Origin: Welwitschia mirabilis
Lineage: Eukaryota > Gnetophyta > Gnetopsida > Welwitschiales
NCBI GenBank assembly: GCA_051453625.1
Contig: JBOZIK010000001.1
Span: 130,467,109 to 130,506,603, forward strand
Direction: 5' to 3'
DNA length: 39,495 nt
The position numbers and the translations under genes were made by a program. The notes below the pieces were generated by a model. The model had not been told where the DNA came from. It worked only from the letters and a program-made list of their open reading frames with translations, and ran no database searches. Each line of letters opens with the position of its first letter. Within the stretch, counting starts at the first letter, position 1. Positions 20,691 through 33,395 of the stretch are shown here, one piece after another.

Positions 20691-21790
20691 TAAAGCTTAA
20701 AACCTACACTTAAATTTTTTGCTAGTGCTATGAGAAGAGAGAAGAGTTTATCATTATTATTCACAGTGAAGCTCAAAGGGAAGATAGCCAATAAGCACTT
20801 TGACATCATATGCAAGTTAAAGGATTTCCTTAGAGGAGAAGTAGTAGAAGGTAGTGAATAGTCTTGATAAGGAAAAGAGGATAATGCGAGTGGAGAGGCA
20901 TAAGGAAGCCAAAGAGGAAGTCAGAGCAAGCATTTTTCAAAAGTGCAAGAGGGCTAGTGAAATGAGGGTGTAAAAGTAGCAAAGCAGCAAGGATGCCTAG
21001 GTCCAGAGCTAAGAGAAGAGTAGCAGGATATGGAAGTTAAGAAGAAACTTCAAGAGAGACTTGTCACACTTAACCAATTGGAAATTTTGTTATTAGTGAT
21101 GATAAGGATAGATAGGAGGCTAACAACTAGTCAAACCATGGGTAGCAGGAACAAGAGAACGAACAGTCTACTCATGCTGATTGGAAGCAGTTACTAAGAC
21201 ATTTTGATATGGAGGAAGAAGTGAGATGAAGAAAGTAAAGCATGACATGAGCATCTGGTTCACTTAATGGATTAATATTATGAAATTTTGGGAGTTCATC
21301 TATAGCCTCAAGACAGCATATTATCATAGCCCATAGAAGATTAGTCCTGAAATGGCATCCAGATAAGAATTGACACAGAGGAGCAGAGGAGGCTATGAAA
21401 ATAGCATAAGTAATTAATACCAAGGAGAGCTTCACTAATACAGACACCTAGAGAGCCTATAGTTATAGATTCTTTAATGAATTGGTTGATAAGTATGCTA
21501 GATGAGTTTATTAATTTGTTTGGCTCGTCTTAGAGTTTTGTTTCATCTTTAGAATATCTTTTTGTCTCTTGGTGGGGTCTTTGGCCTAAAAACTTTGGTT
21601 TTCTTTTGCTCTAGTATTGCATCTCTATGTTTTCATTTTAAAAGCTTAGTAATGATATGGTCTACAATTTTTAGGATCAGATAGGAGGGTTTCCTTCTTG
21701 TTGTCAAGGACGTGGCATAGTAGTAGAAATATGTATTTTTGTTTTGTACAGTTTCTCCTATAATAATAAATATGCAACCAATTCTTTTAA
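20691..21790 (+). other. Possible decayed coding repeat of unknown class
   Basis: Composition shifts to purine-rich between about 20720 and 21470. One stretch reads open as a Lys/Arg/Glu-rich peptide (EKRIMRVERHKEAKEEVRAS, about 20875-20940) before several stops. From 21480 to 21790 the sequence becomes T-rich and ends CTTTTAAAAAAATG after ATAATAATAAAT, like a 3' untranslated end with a short A tail. A LINE or retro-processed gene remnant would fit, but no domain is recognisable. Confidence 0.2.
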
Positions 21791-23935
21791 AAAAATGAAT
21801 TCATTCACTTGAAAATTTTTATTATACATATTTTTCATAAGTAAAAATGTGTAGGTTATGATTATTGATGATAAAGATCTATAAATTGGTTATTAAGCTA
21901 ACATCAAAAATAAAAAGATAAATTTAATTATGAATTAACATAACATAAATATAAGTAATATAATATATATGTTATAAGTATAATAACTAAGGCTTTATTG
22001 TTCCTTCATAAACTTAATACCATTTCTCATGTCATTAGGTGGTGACAAGATGGTAACAAGATGATGTTATCATTGTTGAAGGAACTTAATTTAGTACTAG
22101 GGATTTCAGATAGCCTCATGTCCTTCTTATGTAGTTTTGAACAAATATAGCATTTGTGGTTCTTCTGGGATAATTTTGTTTTTTGTATCTTTTTCCTATC
22201 TTTTAGTGGATTGCATTGTAAGACATGAAGAAAGGCATAAGAGCTAAAGCTTAAATCCTTAATGAATATGGATTCCTACATCTTTTAGTAAGAGTGATAG
22301 AAAGAACTTAATTTGGTTTCATTTCTTTCTTTTATCTTGTTTTCTTTTTGCACATGTTAAAATCATGATTATTTGTATTTTTTAAGTTTTTAGGAAATAC
22401 ATGGTTTTTATGTTGTATTCTTACTTGCTATTATTGATGTTTTCCATTTGATTTTTTTTAATTTTCCTAATATGACTTAATTAAGCCCTTAAAAATATGT
22501 ATAATTTAAACTTTTTCTTAATTAATGAATAGAGAAACCATTTAATTTATAGGAGTAACATTCAACTTTTATGGAAATATAAGAATTTATAAAGAACACT
22601 AATGCATACGAAGTGCACAAGGAACTAATAATGTGGTGCTACATACTCATACAACCTCATTGTTTGTTGAGATTTCTATAAATTTATCCCTTTATTAATT
22701 TATTTTAAAAATTAAAAAATAGAAACAAATATCTTAAGACATATTTTGCATTAACTTATGTTAACAAGTAGGACATAACAATGATAACAATCATATACAC
22801 ATTTAAAGTTATAAACAAAAACTTTTAACTATTACTTTTTCATTAACTTTCATTGCATAAGAACTATAATTATTATAAGAAAACATCCATGATCTCATTC
22901 TTAGAGGAGAAATAATGTTAGCATAGTCATGTAGATTATCACTATTGTATAGTAGCATGACCTTGAATATTCCACAAAGATTTCTAACTTTAATGGATGG
23001 GAATTGGTATTATTAACATCACACTTTAGTAGGAGCTTACATCAACATTAAGGGATGATAATAATTAATATACATAGTACTATATTATCATCAGATAGAA
23101 AAGAGAAAGTTAACAAACAAACATGTAATATAAATAACTAACAATATCCATCTTAGAGCTATAAAAATCATGACTTGAGAAATATTTTTTACATAAGGTT
23201 AAAACAATAAATCTTATCATAAAACTTGATAGTAAAAGTTTTACCACATTTTCATATCATCTCTATTGATTATATTTTGTGTATAATGCAGACTCACATC
23301 CCCATCGATATAACTACAAAGGCTAATGGTGGATACAAAAATGTTCTATATCATTATAATAAATATTGACACAGTAATTATTATTGGATGTATACCAATA
23401 CTAATAACTCCATTAGTCATGCTTTATGTGTTACATAGGAGTGTGTTTCCACCAATGCAATTAAAGAGGCCAACAATGAATCTAAACTTTCGATGAAACC
23501 CAACTATTCATAGGTTTATATCTCTTATTTAATATAATTACTATAATCATAAGCTTCTGAGACAAAAATAAGATTCCAAGATAAATTAAAACACAATTAA
23601 TAAGAGGGGAAAACATTGCTTGGAAATTTTCATAATGGATAATTATGTGTTTTGATAGCTATGAACACATAATACTTAAAAAAGTGCTTAGACAAGGTCG
23701 ACTAATGAATGGTTTCTAAGGATGTTTACTTACAAGAAAGTATGTCCTTTGTTTTAATAATAAGAAGTTGGGTAGTAATACATAGACCATTGGGGAAAAA
23801 ATAATTTGTGATCATTTACATTAAATATAACTTACAATCTCCATCCATTCACTTATGGACACTCAATATCAAATAATTATATGTTCAAGAAAATAACATT
23901 ACATTATGATGGTATTAACTTAAAGATAAATAGAC
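21791..23935. other. AT-rich spacer, nothing recognised
   Basis: No coding frame of note, no RNA gene and no repeat that I can support. Base composition is strongly A/T throughout. Confidence 0.6.
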
Positions 23936-23941
23936 TAAGAG

Positions 23942-24160
23942 ATATATATATATATATATATACACACCAGGGGGATGTTAAACTTAAAACTTTTAATAAC
24001 TATATCTTTCCATGGGAGTATAGCCATCACAATTTTTCAAACAAATGATTTAATTATGACATGGGCCTCAAGAATACCAATTAGATTATCTAAATGTTTA
24101 AACCCATGACCTCCTAAATAGGGAATAGTTATTCTACCAATTGAACTATGCTACACCTTG
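23942..24160 (-). mobile_element. tRNA-derived SINE-like element
   Basis: Read on the minus strand from 24160, the head has TAGCATAGTTCAATTGG (24153-24137), like an A box (TRGC..AGT..GG), and GGTCATGGGTTTAAAC (24111-24096), like a B box, spaced as in a tRNA gene. No acceptor-stem pairing is evident, so it is not a functional tRNA. A body of about 130 bp follows, ending CCCCCTGGTGTG and then a (TA)n tail at 23942-23961. A tRNA-like head, unrelated body and simple-repeat tail is the layout of plant SINEs. No flanking target duplication was identified. Confidence 0.6.
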
Positions 24161-24962
24161 AATTTTGTTATAATTTACGATCTTTGAAATATGTTCCTAG
24201 CTATTGAGGTATAGGTAGCAGTTTCAAATAAACAAAGCTAAGGTGTCCTACTATAGTGTGGTTAACTAGAACTGTTCATTTCTCTAAGGTACTATAGAAA
24301 AGTTTTATATATTGTAAAGGCTTAGATTTAGAGAAATAAGGTTTAATTCAAGATTGAATAAAGATATTTTGAAAAAGAGATTAAGGTATTAAAATACTAG
24401 AGAATTTCTTCTTCTATGAATCAAGAATGCTTGTTTATAAGGAAATCTATTAAGAACATGAAATCCAAGTTAAAGATATTATCGTAAGTACAAAACAGAT
24501 TCATAGATAAACAAAAAATTATTCATTGTAGATTTTCAATATTATGAAAGTAATGAAAGATGTCATAAACAATAACATATCAATTACCTATCTAAATGAT
24601 AAATGTAAAACAACATTTGAAATGCATTATTACATAACTAGTAATCATGGTTATGTGAATGATGAAAGAAAAGATAAATTCAATCATAGATCAAAGTGCA
24701 TTTACAAGTAATGTAAACATTACATTAAACATTAGTTCAGTACAGAAATAAATGCTTAGGCTTGCTAAGGTAGATTCCTTATGAATTAGTCATTTCCTCA
24801 TACTTAAAACGGTAGAAAATAGATTTAAATCCTTATGATGAGATGAGCCTTCATTATTGCCATAGAAAATCTAGATCTAGAGTGATAGAGTCTTAATGAA
24901 ATGCTGGATCTATCTAAAGTGGATTACATGCTTAAGTAACCTTTAAGGTAGGATTTACTTTT
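24161..24962. other. AT-rich spacer, nothing recognised
   Basis: No supported gene or repeat. It ends at the left edge of the minus-strand Gypsy LTR; the five bases CTTTT at 24958-24962 would be its target duplication, but the partner is not in view. Confidence 0.5.
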
Positions 24963-26193
24963 TGTTGCAGTGCGTATTTATGCAATCATTTATGTTCTTT
25001 ATTAAATCTTGTCAATCACAAATATGTTGCAACAAATGCACACTAGTACAGATAGGAGTGAACCCAAATGTTGTAGTTTATCGAAGGCACTAGGCTTGAA
25101 GCTAGAGAATTAATTTCAAGTGAAGTATTTTTATGTTTTTCTTATATGGTTGATCATGAAAAGTACAATGCAAGAGAAGTAAACACACTATGCAATGCAA
25201 ATGAAGTCTATTCTAAATGCAGTATCTATCTGACTACTAAATCTCTATCACTAAGATTGACCTTGTATAATCTAGATCAATCAAAAAAACTATCACTAAT
25301 CCTAACTAATGTAAGCTATAAGTGCATAGAATAGAATATGGAAAGCATGCAATGATTAAGGTAAGGAATATAAAATGCAATGCCATGCAAATCTTAAACT
25401 AATAATTTAAACTTTGACAAATGTTACCCTTAATGATCTATATCAACTATAAAGCTATCACAAAATCATAACCAACATAAACCATAAGGGATATGCACAT
25501 AAATAAAGCTAAAAGAAGATTTTCATTAGAGTCGAACCAACATCCTATTACAAAGTAGCAACACCTCAATGAAAGACACATAACCCAATACCAAGGAAGA
25601 ATCTTCTCTACAACTAACGGATGGACCTCTTGCTTGAAGATCTTATGTCATGAGATTTTCAGATGCCAAAGAAAGTAAACTCGGAGCAAGGGTAAAGCAG
25701 GTATTTATTTACAATAATAGACTCTAAAAACAGTAAGTCTAACAGACACAACAGAAATCCTAATGGTGCATGAGAGGTACATGACACATTACACAAGTTA
25801 GGTGAAATTTGATGCATTGACTAAAAATAGTGGTCATCTTGACTATCGTCTGGATGATGTTAAAGACAATGACACATCAAGATTCAATCCGATCAATATC
25901 CATGTCAGCATACACGTGGTGTTATCCAAGTGATCATTTAGACAATGGAGTGGATGATAGTATTTTGAAGAATTTTAGTCAAGTTAAATTGGCCTTGTAG
26001 ATCATTAATTCCTCTTCAAAATGTGAAGCATTAGAATTAATCCAAAATGACTCAAAATGTGCTAGTAATTACGCATTTTCATGATTTTCTCCTTGACTCT
26101 TAATAATCATTGTTTTTCACTTAAACCTATCTAAATGTCTTATAAAACTACTCAAAATACCCTATTAAAAACATACAATTTGGCATCGCAACA
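24963..26193 (-). repeat. 3' LTR of the minus-strand Gypsy-like element
   Basis: Begins TGTTGCGATGCC on the minus strand at 26193 and ends TACGCACTGCAACA at 24963, matching the plus element's LTR end (TACACACTGCAACA). Shared interior blocks include ATATAGATCAT(C/T)AAGGGTA (about 25420-25440 here, about 32420 in the plus copy). It is about 150 bp longer than the plus LTR, partly from an internal repeat of that block near 25250-25290. Confidence 0.75.
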
Positions 26194-26196
26194 TAG

Positions 26197-26206
26197 CCCC
26201 CCACTT
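26197..26206 (-). other. Polypurine tract of the minus-strand element
   Basis: AAGTGGGGGG on the minus strand lies three bases before the LTR start, the same sequence and spacing as in the plus element (38653-38662). A second AAGTGGGG tract is at 26514-26507. Confidence 0.8.
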
Positions 26207-29200
26207 AAACTTGTCAGTCCCTAACAAAGTCAACAAACAACTATAACTGTGAGTAAAATTGACTATGATAAACATTAAATAGGAATATGTGAATCAAGTT
26301 TAGAAATTTCATTATGTAGGATTAAATCTCAGAATTAAATAAATTGAATGTTTTACCTTGGAAGATATTGTGATCATGATGTTGTCTTGCATGTTGTCTG
26401 GACGATTATAGGGACAACAAGCTTCTAAAAATTAGATTGTAAAATTAAGTACTTGCAACTATACTTATCAGAAAACAAGATCAAGACACTTACCCATGAG
26501 TTAGCTCCCCACTTAAAACTTTTCACACATCGAACAAGTAGAGATTAAATGTTATAACAAAACGTATTATCATATGATATTATCATAATAACTTAGATAA
26601 ATGATACCCATGTATTGTCATAATAACTTAGATAAATGATGCTCATGTATAATATAAAAAAGTAATAACTCAAAAATGATATTTATAATTCAAACATTGA
26701 GTTTTTAAGAACAATCTAAAAGGGAAAATATATAAAAAATAATCATAAAATTTATTCCCTTCAGCTATGGTCTCCTAAATTATTTCGATTGCCCCTCTAA
26801 GAAAAAAAACTGCAAGTATTCTGCTGTGAAGTACATGGCTTTTACTAAATAATATCCATAATGCATCTCATTCAACTAGTAGGTGATCATAATCAGATTA
26901 GTTCATTATAGATGTGTATCATGAAAATGTAAAAATGGCCCTCAAAAATTTAAAATTTTTGCTTAAAATAGCTCAAAATACATGTTCTACTTCCCATCCT
27001 CCCCCTTCAGGTGAATCAATACACCTCGTATTGCATTAACATAAAAAGGAAAAAGACGAAGACATAAGTTAAGTATAAGTGAACAAAACAAGCAGGACTG
27101 GGAGCAGTAGTCTATGCATGAAAATAAGGATAAAAAAGAGTCAAAAACAAAGAAAAGAAAAGAAAAATGATGTTCCTCATAAAATAGCAATGCATCATCC
27201 TACTTGGTCATCTAAATGACAAGGTAGACAACATGATTTTTAAAAGATTTAGAAAAATTAAAAGCATTAGTAGCATAAGTCAGACTTCGATGGGATTAGG
27301 TAGGTTTTAGAAAGTTATCAGAAAGTCTGAGAGATAAGGAAACAGTTAAAATCGTAATGAACAAGGCATGATAAAGGAGGTGAATGTATAATGCACCAAG
27401 CTAAGAAATATTCTAAAATGTTCCATGAACTCATAATTATTAAAAGATAGGATGCATCAAAACTCAAAAAAGAAAATTAAAGAACTAAAACTCAAAAATA
27501 TATCAAAATAATAGAGGGGAAAAATTAGCATCATAAACTAAAGAAGCATTATTTTTATAAAATAAAATTAACTCCTAAATAATGAAAACTATGAATGAAG
27601 ATAAAAATAAATAAGAAAACTCTAGGTATTTACAATGAAAAAGTATGAAAATGACTTTGAAATATCAAATAAAACAATTAGCAAAACAAATAAACATGAA
27701 GAAGATTGTGTACCTACATAAATGCAAACCTAACAAACCCTTATGAAAGAAATCATAAAATCACTTGATCAATGATGCATGACATAATGCAAAAACTCAT
27801 AAAGTATCACTAGAATAGGTAGTGATTATGATGATGCTAAGTAAATAATGTTTTCAAATAATGAATGATAAAATCAAAAGCTACTCTAAAATGGACTCAC
27901 CTTCTCACACCCTAAAACACACCCAAATCCTTAAAAGTGAAATGACCATGTGGGAATACTATAAGTTCAATAAGTCTATAAAATAGGTAATGCCTTTNNN
28001 NNNNNNNNNNNNNNNNNNNNNNNNNNNNNNNNNNNNNNNNNNNNNNNNNNNNNNNNNNNNNNNNNNNNNNNNNNNNNNNNNNNNNNNNNNNNNNNNNNNN
28101 NNNNNNNNNNNNNNNNNNNNNNNNNNNNNNNNNNNNNNNNNNNNNNNNNNNNNNNNNNNNNNNNNNNNNNNNNNNNNNNNNNNNNNNNNNNNNNNNNNNN
28201 NNNNNNNNNNNNNNNNNNNNNNNNNNNNNNNNNNNNNNNNNNNNNNNNNNNNNNNNNNNNNNNNNNNNNNNNNNNNNNNNNNNNNNNNNNNNNNNNNNNN
28301 NNNNNNNNNNNNNNNNNAAGAACTTCATAAATTACCACTCAAATAAGCAGTGGTTATGATGATGCTAAGTAATTAATGTTTTTAAATAATAAAGGATAAG
28401 ATCAAAAGCTTTTAAGAAATGGACTCACCTGATAACACACCTAAATCCTCAAAAGTGAAATGATTATATGGGAATACTATAAGCTTAATGAGTTTAGGAA
28501 ATAAGTAATGCCTCTGATGACACCAAGAATACCACTGATCCCATAGCCTTAAAGTATTTATTAATCCATGATGAAGGGAGTGTAACCACAGTCAAATAAG
28601 TAAGGACCCATAAAGTATAACCAACTGACCTCCTAGTGGAGTTCCCACAACTAGTAACACTGCCAAAGGTCCCTCTTAGGAAAATTTACCTTGGGTAGGA
28701 CATCATGGTGATCAGTATTTAGCATAGAACAATAGATCATGGTCAACTTTTTTCTTTAATATATACTTCTCAAAATAAATCCTACATGACCACATGCTCC
28801 CGAAGATGAAGGTGAAGAAATGAGATGAAAAACAAGGAAGAACATCCCAAAACAACTAAAGACTCACATCATTAAGAGAAAGCACCAAAAAAATAAAGCA
28901 TCTTCCTTTAAAATAAAGTTCATAGACATTTGAATATTTTAAGATTTGGTGAATCCAATCTTATTACTTTAAAATGCCAAAATAAAAATGACTAGTCATG
29001 GTAACTTCGTAAAGTAAAACATAAGTCAAGTTAAAGATGTTCAAGTGATAGCATGGTGTCCACCAAAAAAATTGGCTAAAAACGATTTAGACAATGGCAG
29101 GAGGACTTCCATAGTAAGTGCTTTTATCATCTTCAAGGTTTGATAACTCATGGATTTTTAAACTTTGTCCATTATTTTGAATTTCTCTAGTGTTCAAATT

Positions 29201-29690
29201 TGAAATCTTAACTGAGCACTTAAAAATGTACTTTCTCTAAAAGATAAGGATCTAACTATTTAGAGGTTAACTTGCTAAAATAAAAATAAAAATCAAAACT
29301 AAGAACAACATAAAATCAAAAAGAAATATCAAATCAAACTAAAAGAAATTTTTATTTAGTTCCTAAATCCTATTCAACACTATTATTAAAAAGAAAGAAA
29401 AACAAAGATTTATTTCCTAAATATATGATCCTAGGATATTGCATTTTCTCAGAAAAATAAAATATAAACTAAATATTTACCAATTGATAAAACATAAAAG
29501 ATATATAATCATTTTTTAGTAAAATAAATTGGAAGTAAACACAACAAAAGGATAAAAATTTGATAGTACATAATTCAGAATTTAAATAAGAGATGAAGAA
29601 GTAATAAATTTTATTGAAAAATAATCTCTTATTGAAACAAAATAAATCATAATTATTATTATACAATGCATCTAAGAAACTACTCAAAGA
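26207..29690 (-). other. Non-coding 3' interior of the minus-strand element
   Basis: AT-rich, no coding frame. It matches, reversed, the 3' interior of the plus element. It contains a duplicated segment (27780-27997 and 28318-28515, both with the GTGGTTATGATGATGCTAAG-type block) separated by a 320-N gap, and copies of the GTCATCC/GGATGAC motif near 26381 and 27196. Confidence 0.65.
27998..28317. other. Scaffold gap, 320 N
   Basis: The gap lies between two diverged copies of the same roughly 200-bp segment, so sequence order around it is uncertain. Confidence 0.9.
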
Positions 29691-29699
29691 AAAGATCCA

Positions 29700-31620
29700 A
29701 GAATTTTTTGAAGGCTATTTAGATTGTCTAGTAAGACCAAGAATCTTTTTATAATTCAACTCAAGATATGGAATTTCATTAGGGAAATAAGGCTTTTTCC
29801 AATTATTATGACTAAATGGCATTTTTGATTCCATAAGACTTATTAGCAATATAGGGAATAAAAAATTCATATAATTCATGGAAAAACAATCTTTTATCCA
29901 ACTCATGATGTAAAGAATTTGAAACATAAATTTCATTTAAAAATTGATATTGAACATAAAAGACATTAATGGTACTATCTGGGATCTAAGGCTTTTAAGA
30001 AACTTCTTAGAATAATTGATTACAATGGGTTTAATATACTTAATAAGCTCCTTAAGGTTCAATTCTAAGCATGGATTTGGATCAATAAGATAAGGTTTAC
30101 CCTAATTCAAGGTTCCAAGATATCCCAAGATGTGTTTTTAAAAAGAGTAATCATTAAAACTATGAGGTAAAGTGGACTTTGTAAAAGAGAAAAAGATGTT
30201 ACTATTTGTATTACATGGAGTTTTAAAAGGAAAAGATTGAGAGATTTTAGGAGTAGATTTCTCAAGGTTATGTGTTTCATTAAATTTAAGGAGAGGGATG
30301 TAATTTGGAGAATTATTTGAATATTCAAATGGAATAGAGGGAGAAATGTTATCATTATCAAGATCACAAGATAAAGTAGAAGCAGGAGTAGAAGGAAAAA
30401 TGTCATTTACAATTTTGCATGGAAGTATAAGTGAAAGTGATGGAGAAGCATGTGTAGACTCTTTATGTTGGTTTGTTTATTAGAATCTATATGTCTATTC
30501 TTCATTAAGTTTAGTTGATTTTCTATAAGTTCTTCTTTATTCCTATCCTTCTAATTTTTGACTTCATCATCACTTAGTTGAATTCTTTCTTTACTTTCGT
30601 CATTATTATCTTTGATAATAGCTTCCTCTTCTTCACTGACTTGATCACTATCATTGATAATATCTTTCTCTTTTTTATCAAAATTATTATTATTTTATTA
30701 AGGATTATTATCATTTCCTAAGTTAGTGAATTCATAAAAAAGATTATTAAAAAGATTATAAAGAGAAAAGTGCTCATTATCTTTATTACGTGATAAAAGA
30801 TATTTTGATATTTCCTGATTTGATTCTTATTTCTCTTCATTGAATAATTTAGTTAATTCTAAACCATAATCCTCATGTTTTGTTATTGAAATGCTATCAC
30901 TGATTATCATCCAGATGACATAGATGGATGACTCCCTTTATTATGTAAATTTTCCATTGATTTTGCTTCGTTACATAAATTCTTTTTTAATCTCAAATAT
31001 TGGACTTCTATTAAAGGTTTAACTCCTTCATCCTCGTCACAAAGTAAATGCAAACTAGGAATATGATCTAGTATCTCAATATTGTTATCATCACTTCTTC
31101 CTCATCATCCTCATCATTTTTTTACATCTCATTATTTTTCAATTTATTAAAATCATCAGAAGGAGAAATGTGATCATTATCTTTATCATGGTTTAAAGAA
31201 TCTTAAATTTTTTTTATGAATTAATTCTTTTATTTCATTCACATTTCAAAAAAATTTCATGGGATTATAATCATTGTCTTTTGACAAATAGTCATCTTCA
31301 TCTATATTGTGAGATAATGGAGATAAATCATCATTGCTCTCCTTTTGTTGTCCATCTCCTAATAAGTGAAACATTGTAGTTTGATCCATACTTTCATTTT
31401 CTATGTTGAAGCAAGAATTATTATCACTTAAAAGTTTTCCTCATGATTCTTAAGGTGAGATGTAGTAGGATCGGTTTAAGTTGTAAAATAACCTTGAGAT
31501 AGTTGAATTTGTAATAAATTTTATTGAAACATCTCAATCAGATTTTCTATGTTCTTGTTGATATTTTCTTGCCTCTTTTTCATTTTACTAAGAATTTCTT
31601 TCACTGAGTTATTTCTTTCT
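29700..31620 (-). pseudogene. Acidic coding remnant carried by the minus-strand element, unrecognised
   Basis: Read on the minus strand, several stretches are plainly former coding sequence split by stops and frameshifts. Near 31610-31540 is a coiled-coil-like VKEILSKMKKRQENINKNIE. Near 31365-31250 is LLGDGQQKESNDDLSPLSHN followed by acidic residues. Near 30648-30560 is QVSEEEEAIIKDNNDESKER ending LSDDEVKN and a stop. Near 30080-29980 is YLIDPNPCLELNLKELIKYI. Near 29940-29815 is HELDKRLFFHELYEFFIPYI. Asp, Glu, Asn and Lys dominate. The stops I checked are mostly single C to T changes. I see no match to gag, protease, RT, integrase or an envelope protein. It occupies the place where the plus copy has gag-protease. 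Confidence 0.5.
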
Positions 31621-31644
31621 TAATAGTAATTTATGATAGATGAG

Positions 31645-32727
31645 TATTACGCTGCTAATTTGTGGTTATTTGATGGGGTTTTATAAGCTATTTTGCAGAA
31701 CATTTGCATAGGTTTAAGTGCAATTTTGAGGATTTTGGAGAACCAATAGAAAATCTTGGAAATGTGTAATTGTTACCTAGAATTGATGCATTTAAGGCAG
31801 ATTATAATGCACGAGGCTTTAGAGGAATATTATTGATATAAATACTAGCTTCTCGTTATCAAAATGATTAAAGAAGATCATCGTCTCCTCTGTCGTCCTC
31901 ACCACAGGCAGGACGATGACAACATTTGTTGCTGATGTGGAGTGCTGAATCATCTGCTGAGTCTAGTGCTAAGTTATCTTTTGTAATGAACTATCATTTC
32001 CCATGTCGTGCGGATAACAGTCAGGATGACACTGACATGTAATCGACTCTGACAACTAGTCCTTGACCATTTCGTCCATTTCTTTTATGTAAAAGAGCAC
32101 ATTTTTAGAGTGCCTTCTTTTTGTCATTTTCTATTGTGTTTTATTATAAATAAATCCTCTTTCAACTCTTCTCTTCATCTTCATTGCACTGAAAATTCTC
32201 GTAATAGGAGATCGAAGGGCAAGAGATCCATCTTGAGTGTTGCAGAAAGACATACCCTTAGTGGAGGGCTATGTATCCTCCATTTAGGCCTGGCTCTTTT
32301 GTAACCTAGATGTTGTTACCTTTTTAATATAAACTCTATTTTATTTATTGCATGTTAGATTGTTAGATGTTCATTATAGTTTATATTTTCTTTGATCTGG
32401 TGATAATTTCTTAGATGATATAGATCATCAAGGGTAGCCTTTGTTAAGGCTGAAAGTAAGTAGTTGAATTTCATTCTACATTGCATTTAGATTAGGTTGC
32501 ATTTCGCATTTGCATTGCATATTTTATTTCCTACATTGTTCTTTTTTGGTTTCCATTTATTTATGAAAAGTAATTCAAGTCTCATCTCAAAGTCTTTAAT
32601 GAGAATATGACATTTGGATTAACTTTCAACTATACTAGTGTATTGTATTATGTAAGATATTTATCTTATTTTATGAATGATAGCATCTTTTTGAGTAAAA
32701 ACACTTACACAAATACACACTGCAACA
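31645..32727 (+). repeat. 5' LTR of the plus-strand Gypsy-like element
   Basis: Begins TATTACGCTGCTAAT, which aligns without gaps to TGTTGCACCACCAAC at the 3' LTR start (38666), every difference being a transition. It ends CACACTGCAACA at 32727, just before the primer site. It contains two copies of the palindromic GTCATCC motif (31876-31923 and 31992-32031). The five preceding bases are ATGAG; the matching 3' target duplication is out of view. Confidence 0.75.
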
Positions 32728-32730
32728 AAT

Positions 32731-32749
32731 TGGGACAATTGCTGGGAAA
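32731..32749 (+). other. Degenerate primer binding site, tRNA-Asp type
   Basis: TGGGACAATTGCTGGGAAA lies three bases after the LTR end and matches the usual Athila/Tat-type site (TGGCGCC-start form) at most positions. The differences are mainly transitions. Confidence 0.6.
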
Positions 32750-33395
32750 GGCTACTAAGGAGTATGAGGGCTGTCATCATTTAGGTGAATATATCGGATT
32801 TCTATTTGGTTATTGATCCCTAATGATGATGTATTTTATTTAGGAACCATAGGTTTTACCTATAGTTTCTTGATTTCAATTTCAGTTTTAATTTCTATAG
32901 TGAAATAATAGTCATTCCTCTGTTGTTCCCATGACAGACTAGAAGATAATCTATAATTTTTGTTTTTCTTTTTGGTTTTTGTGTTTAAATTTTAGTTAAT
33001 CAAATTAGTCTTGGTCATCTCCTTTGTTATTTAAATGATCAGGAGGATAACAGATAGCATTTCTTTTTAGTTTTTGAATTTCTACTTTGTTTCTATTTTT
33101 TACTTTTTCTGTTTGTCGTCCCCTCTGTGATTCCCATAATAGACTGGATGATAGTGTTTTTTTCTGATCTATTTTTTGTTGTTTTCTATTTTTAAGATAC
33201 TATAATATGGTTAATCTTAAAAAGAGATATCAGAGAGAAAGGATTTTGATAGAGAAAAACGTTAGAGAAGGACTAGTAGACATAGAAAATGAATCAGAAA
33301 GATAATCTTTAGGTGTGTAAAATATCCCTTCTGAGTTTACTTTTTCTGAATCAGATCTTGTAGAATAAAATCTAGAAGGAGAAAATTAGTTTAAA
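32750..33395 (+). other. Non-coding leader of the plus-strand element
   Basis: No coding frame. It carries three copies of the recurring palindromic motif (32911-32950, 33014-33051, 33115-33154) at roughly 100-bp spacing. Confidence 0.6.

Larger units (their letters stand above)
24963..31644 (-). mobile_element. Minus-strand Gypsy-like LTR retrotransposon, 5' end truncated
   Basis: On the minus strand the 3' end is clear: polypurine tract at 26206-26197, then an LTR from TGTTGC (26193) to GCAACA (24963). Interior sequence at 26.2-29.2 kb is the reverse complement of the non-coding 3' interior of the plus-strand element at 36.9-38.66 kb (for example 28420-28606 against 37650-37870). Coding remnants at 29.7-31.6 kb read towards the polypurine tract. 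The copy stops at 31644 where the plus element's 5' LTR starts, so its own 5' LTR is not in view. No reverse transcriptase, RNase H or integrase was recognised. Confidence 0.75.

Noticed and set aside
24096-24160. Functional tRNA gene
   Set aside because: A- and B-box-like blocks are present, but I see no paired acceptor stem and the B box is degenerate; a SINE head explains it better.
27912-28346. Open frames of about 120-140 codons
   Set aside because: They consist almost wholly of the N gap. The same applies to the roughly 210-codon frames at 34767-35427 and those spanning 6590-6689, 37246-37345 and 39153-39252.
30907-30935. Further copy of the GTCATCC palindromic motif
   Set aside because: It has TCATCC and GGATGA arms but lies in the acidic coding remnant, where GAT/GAC-rich codons produce such strings by chance.
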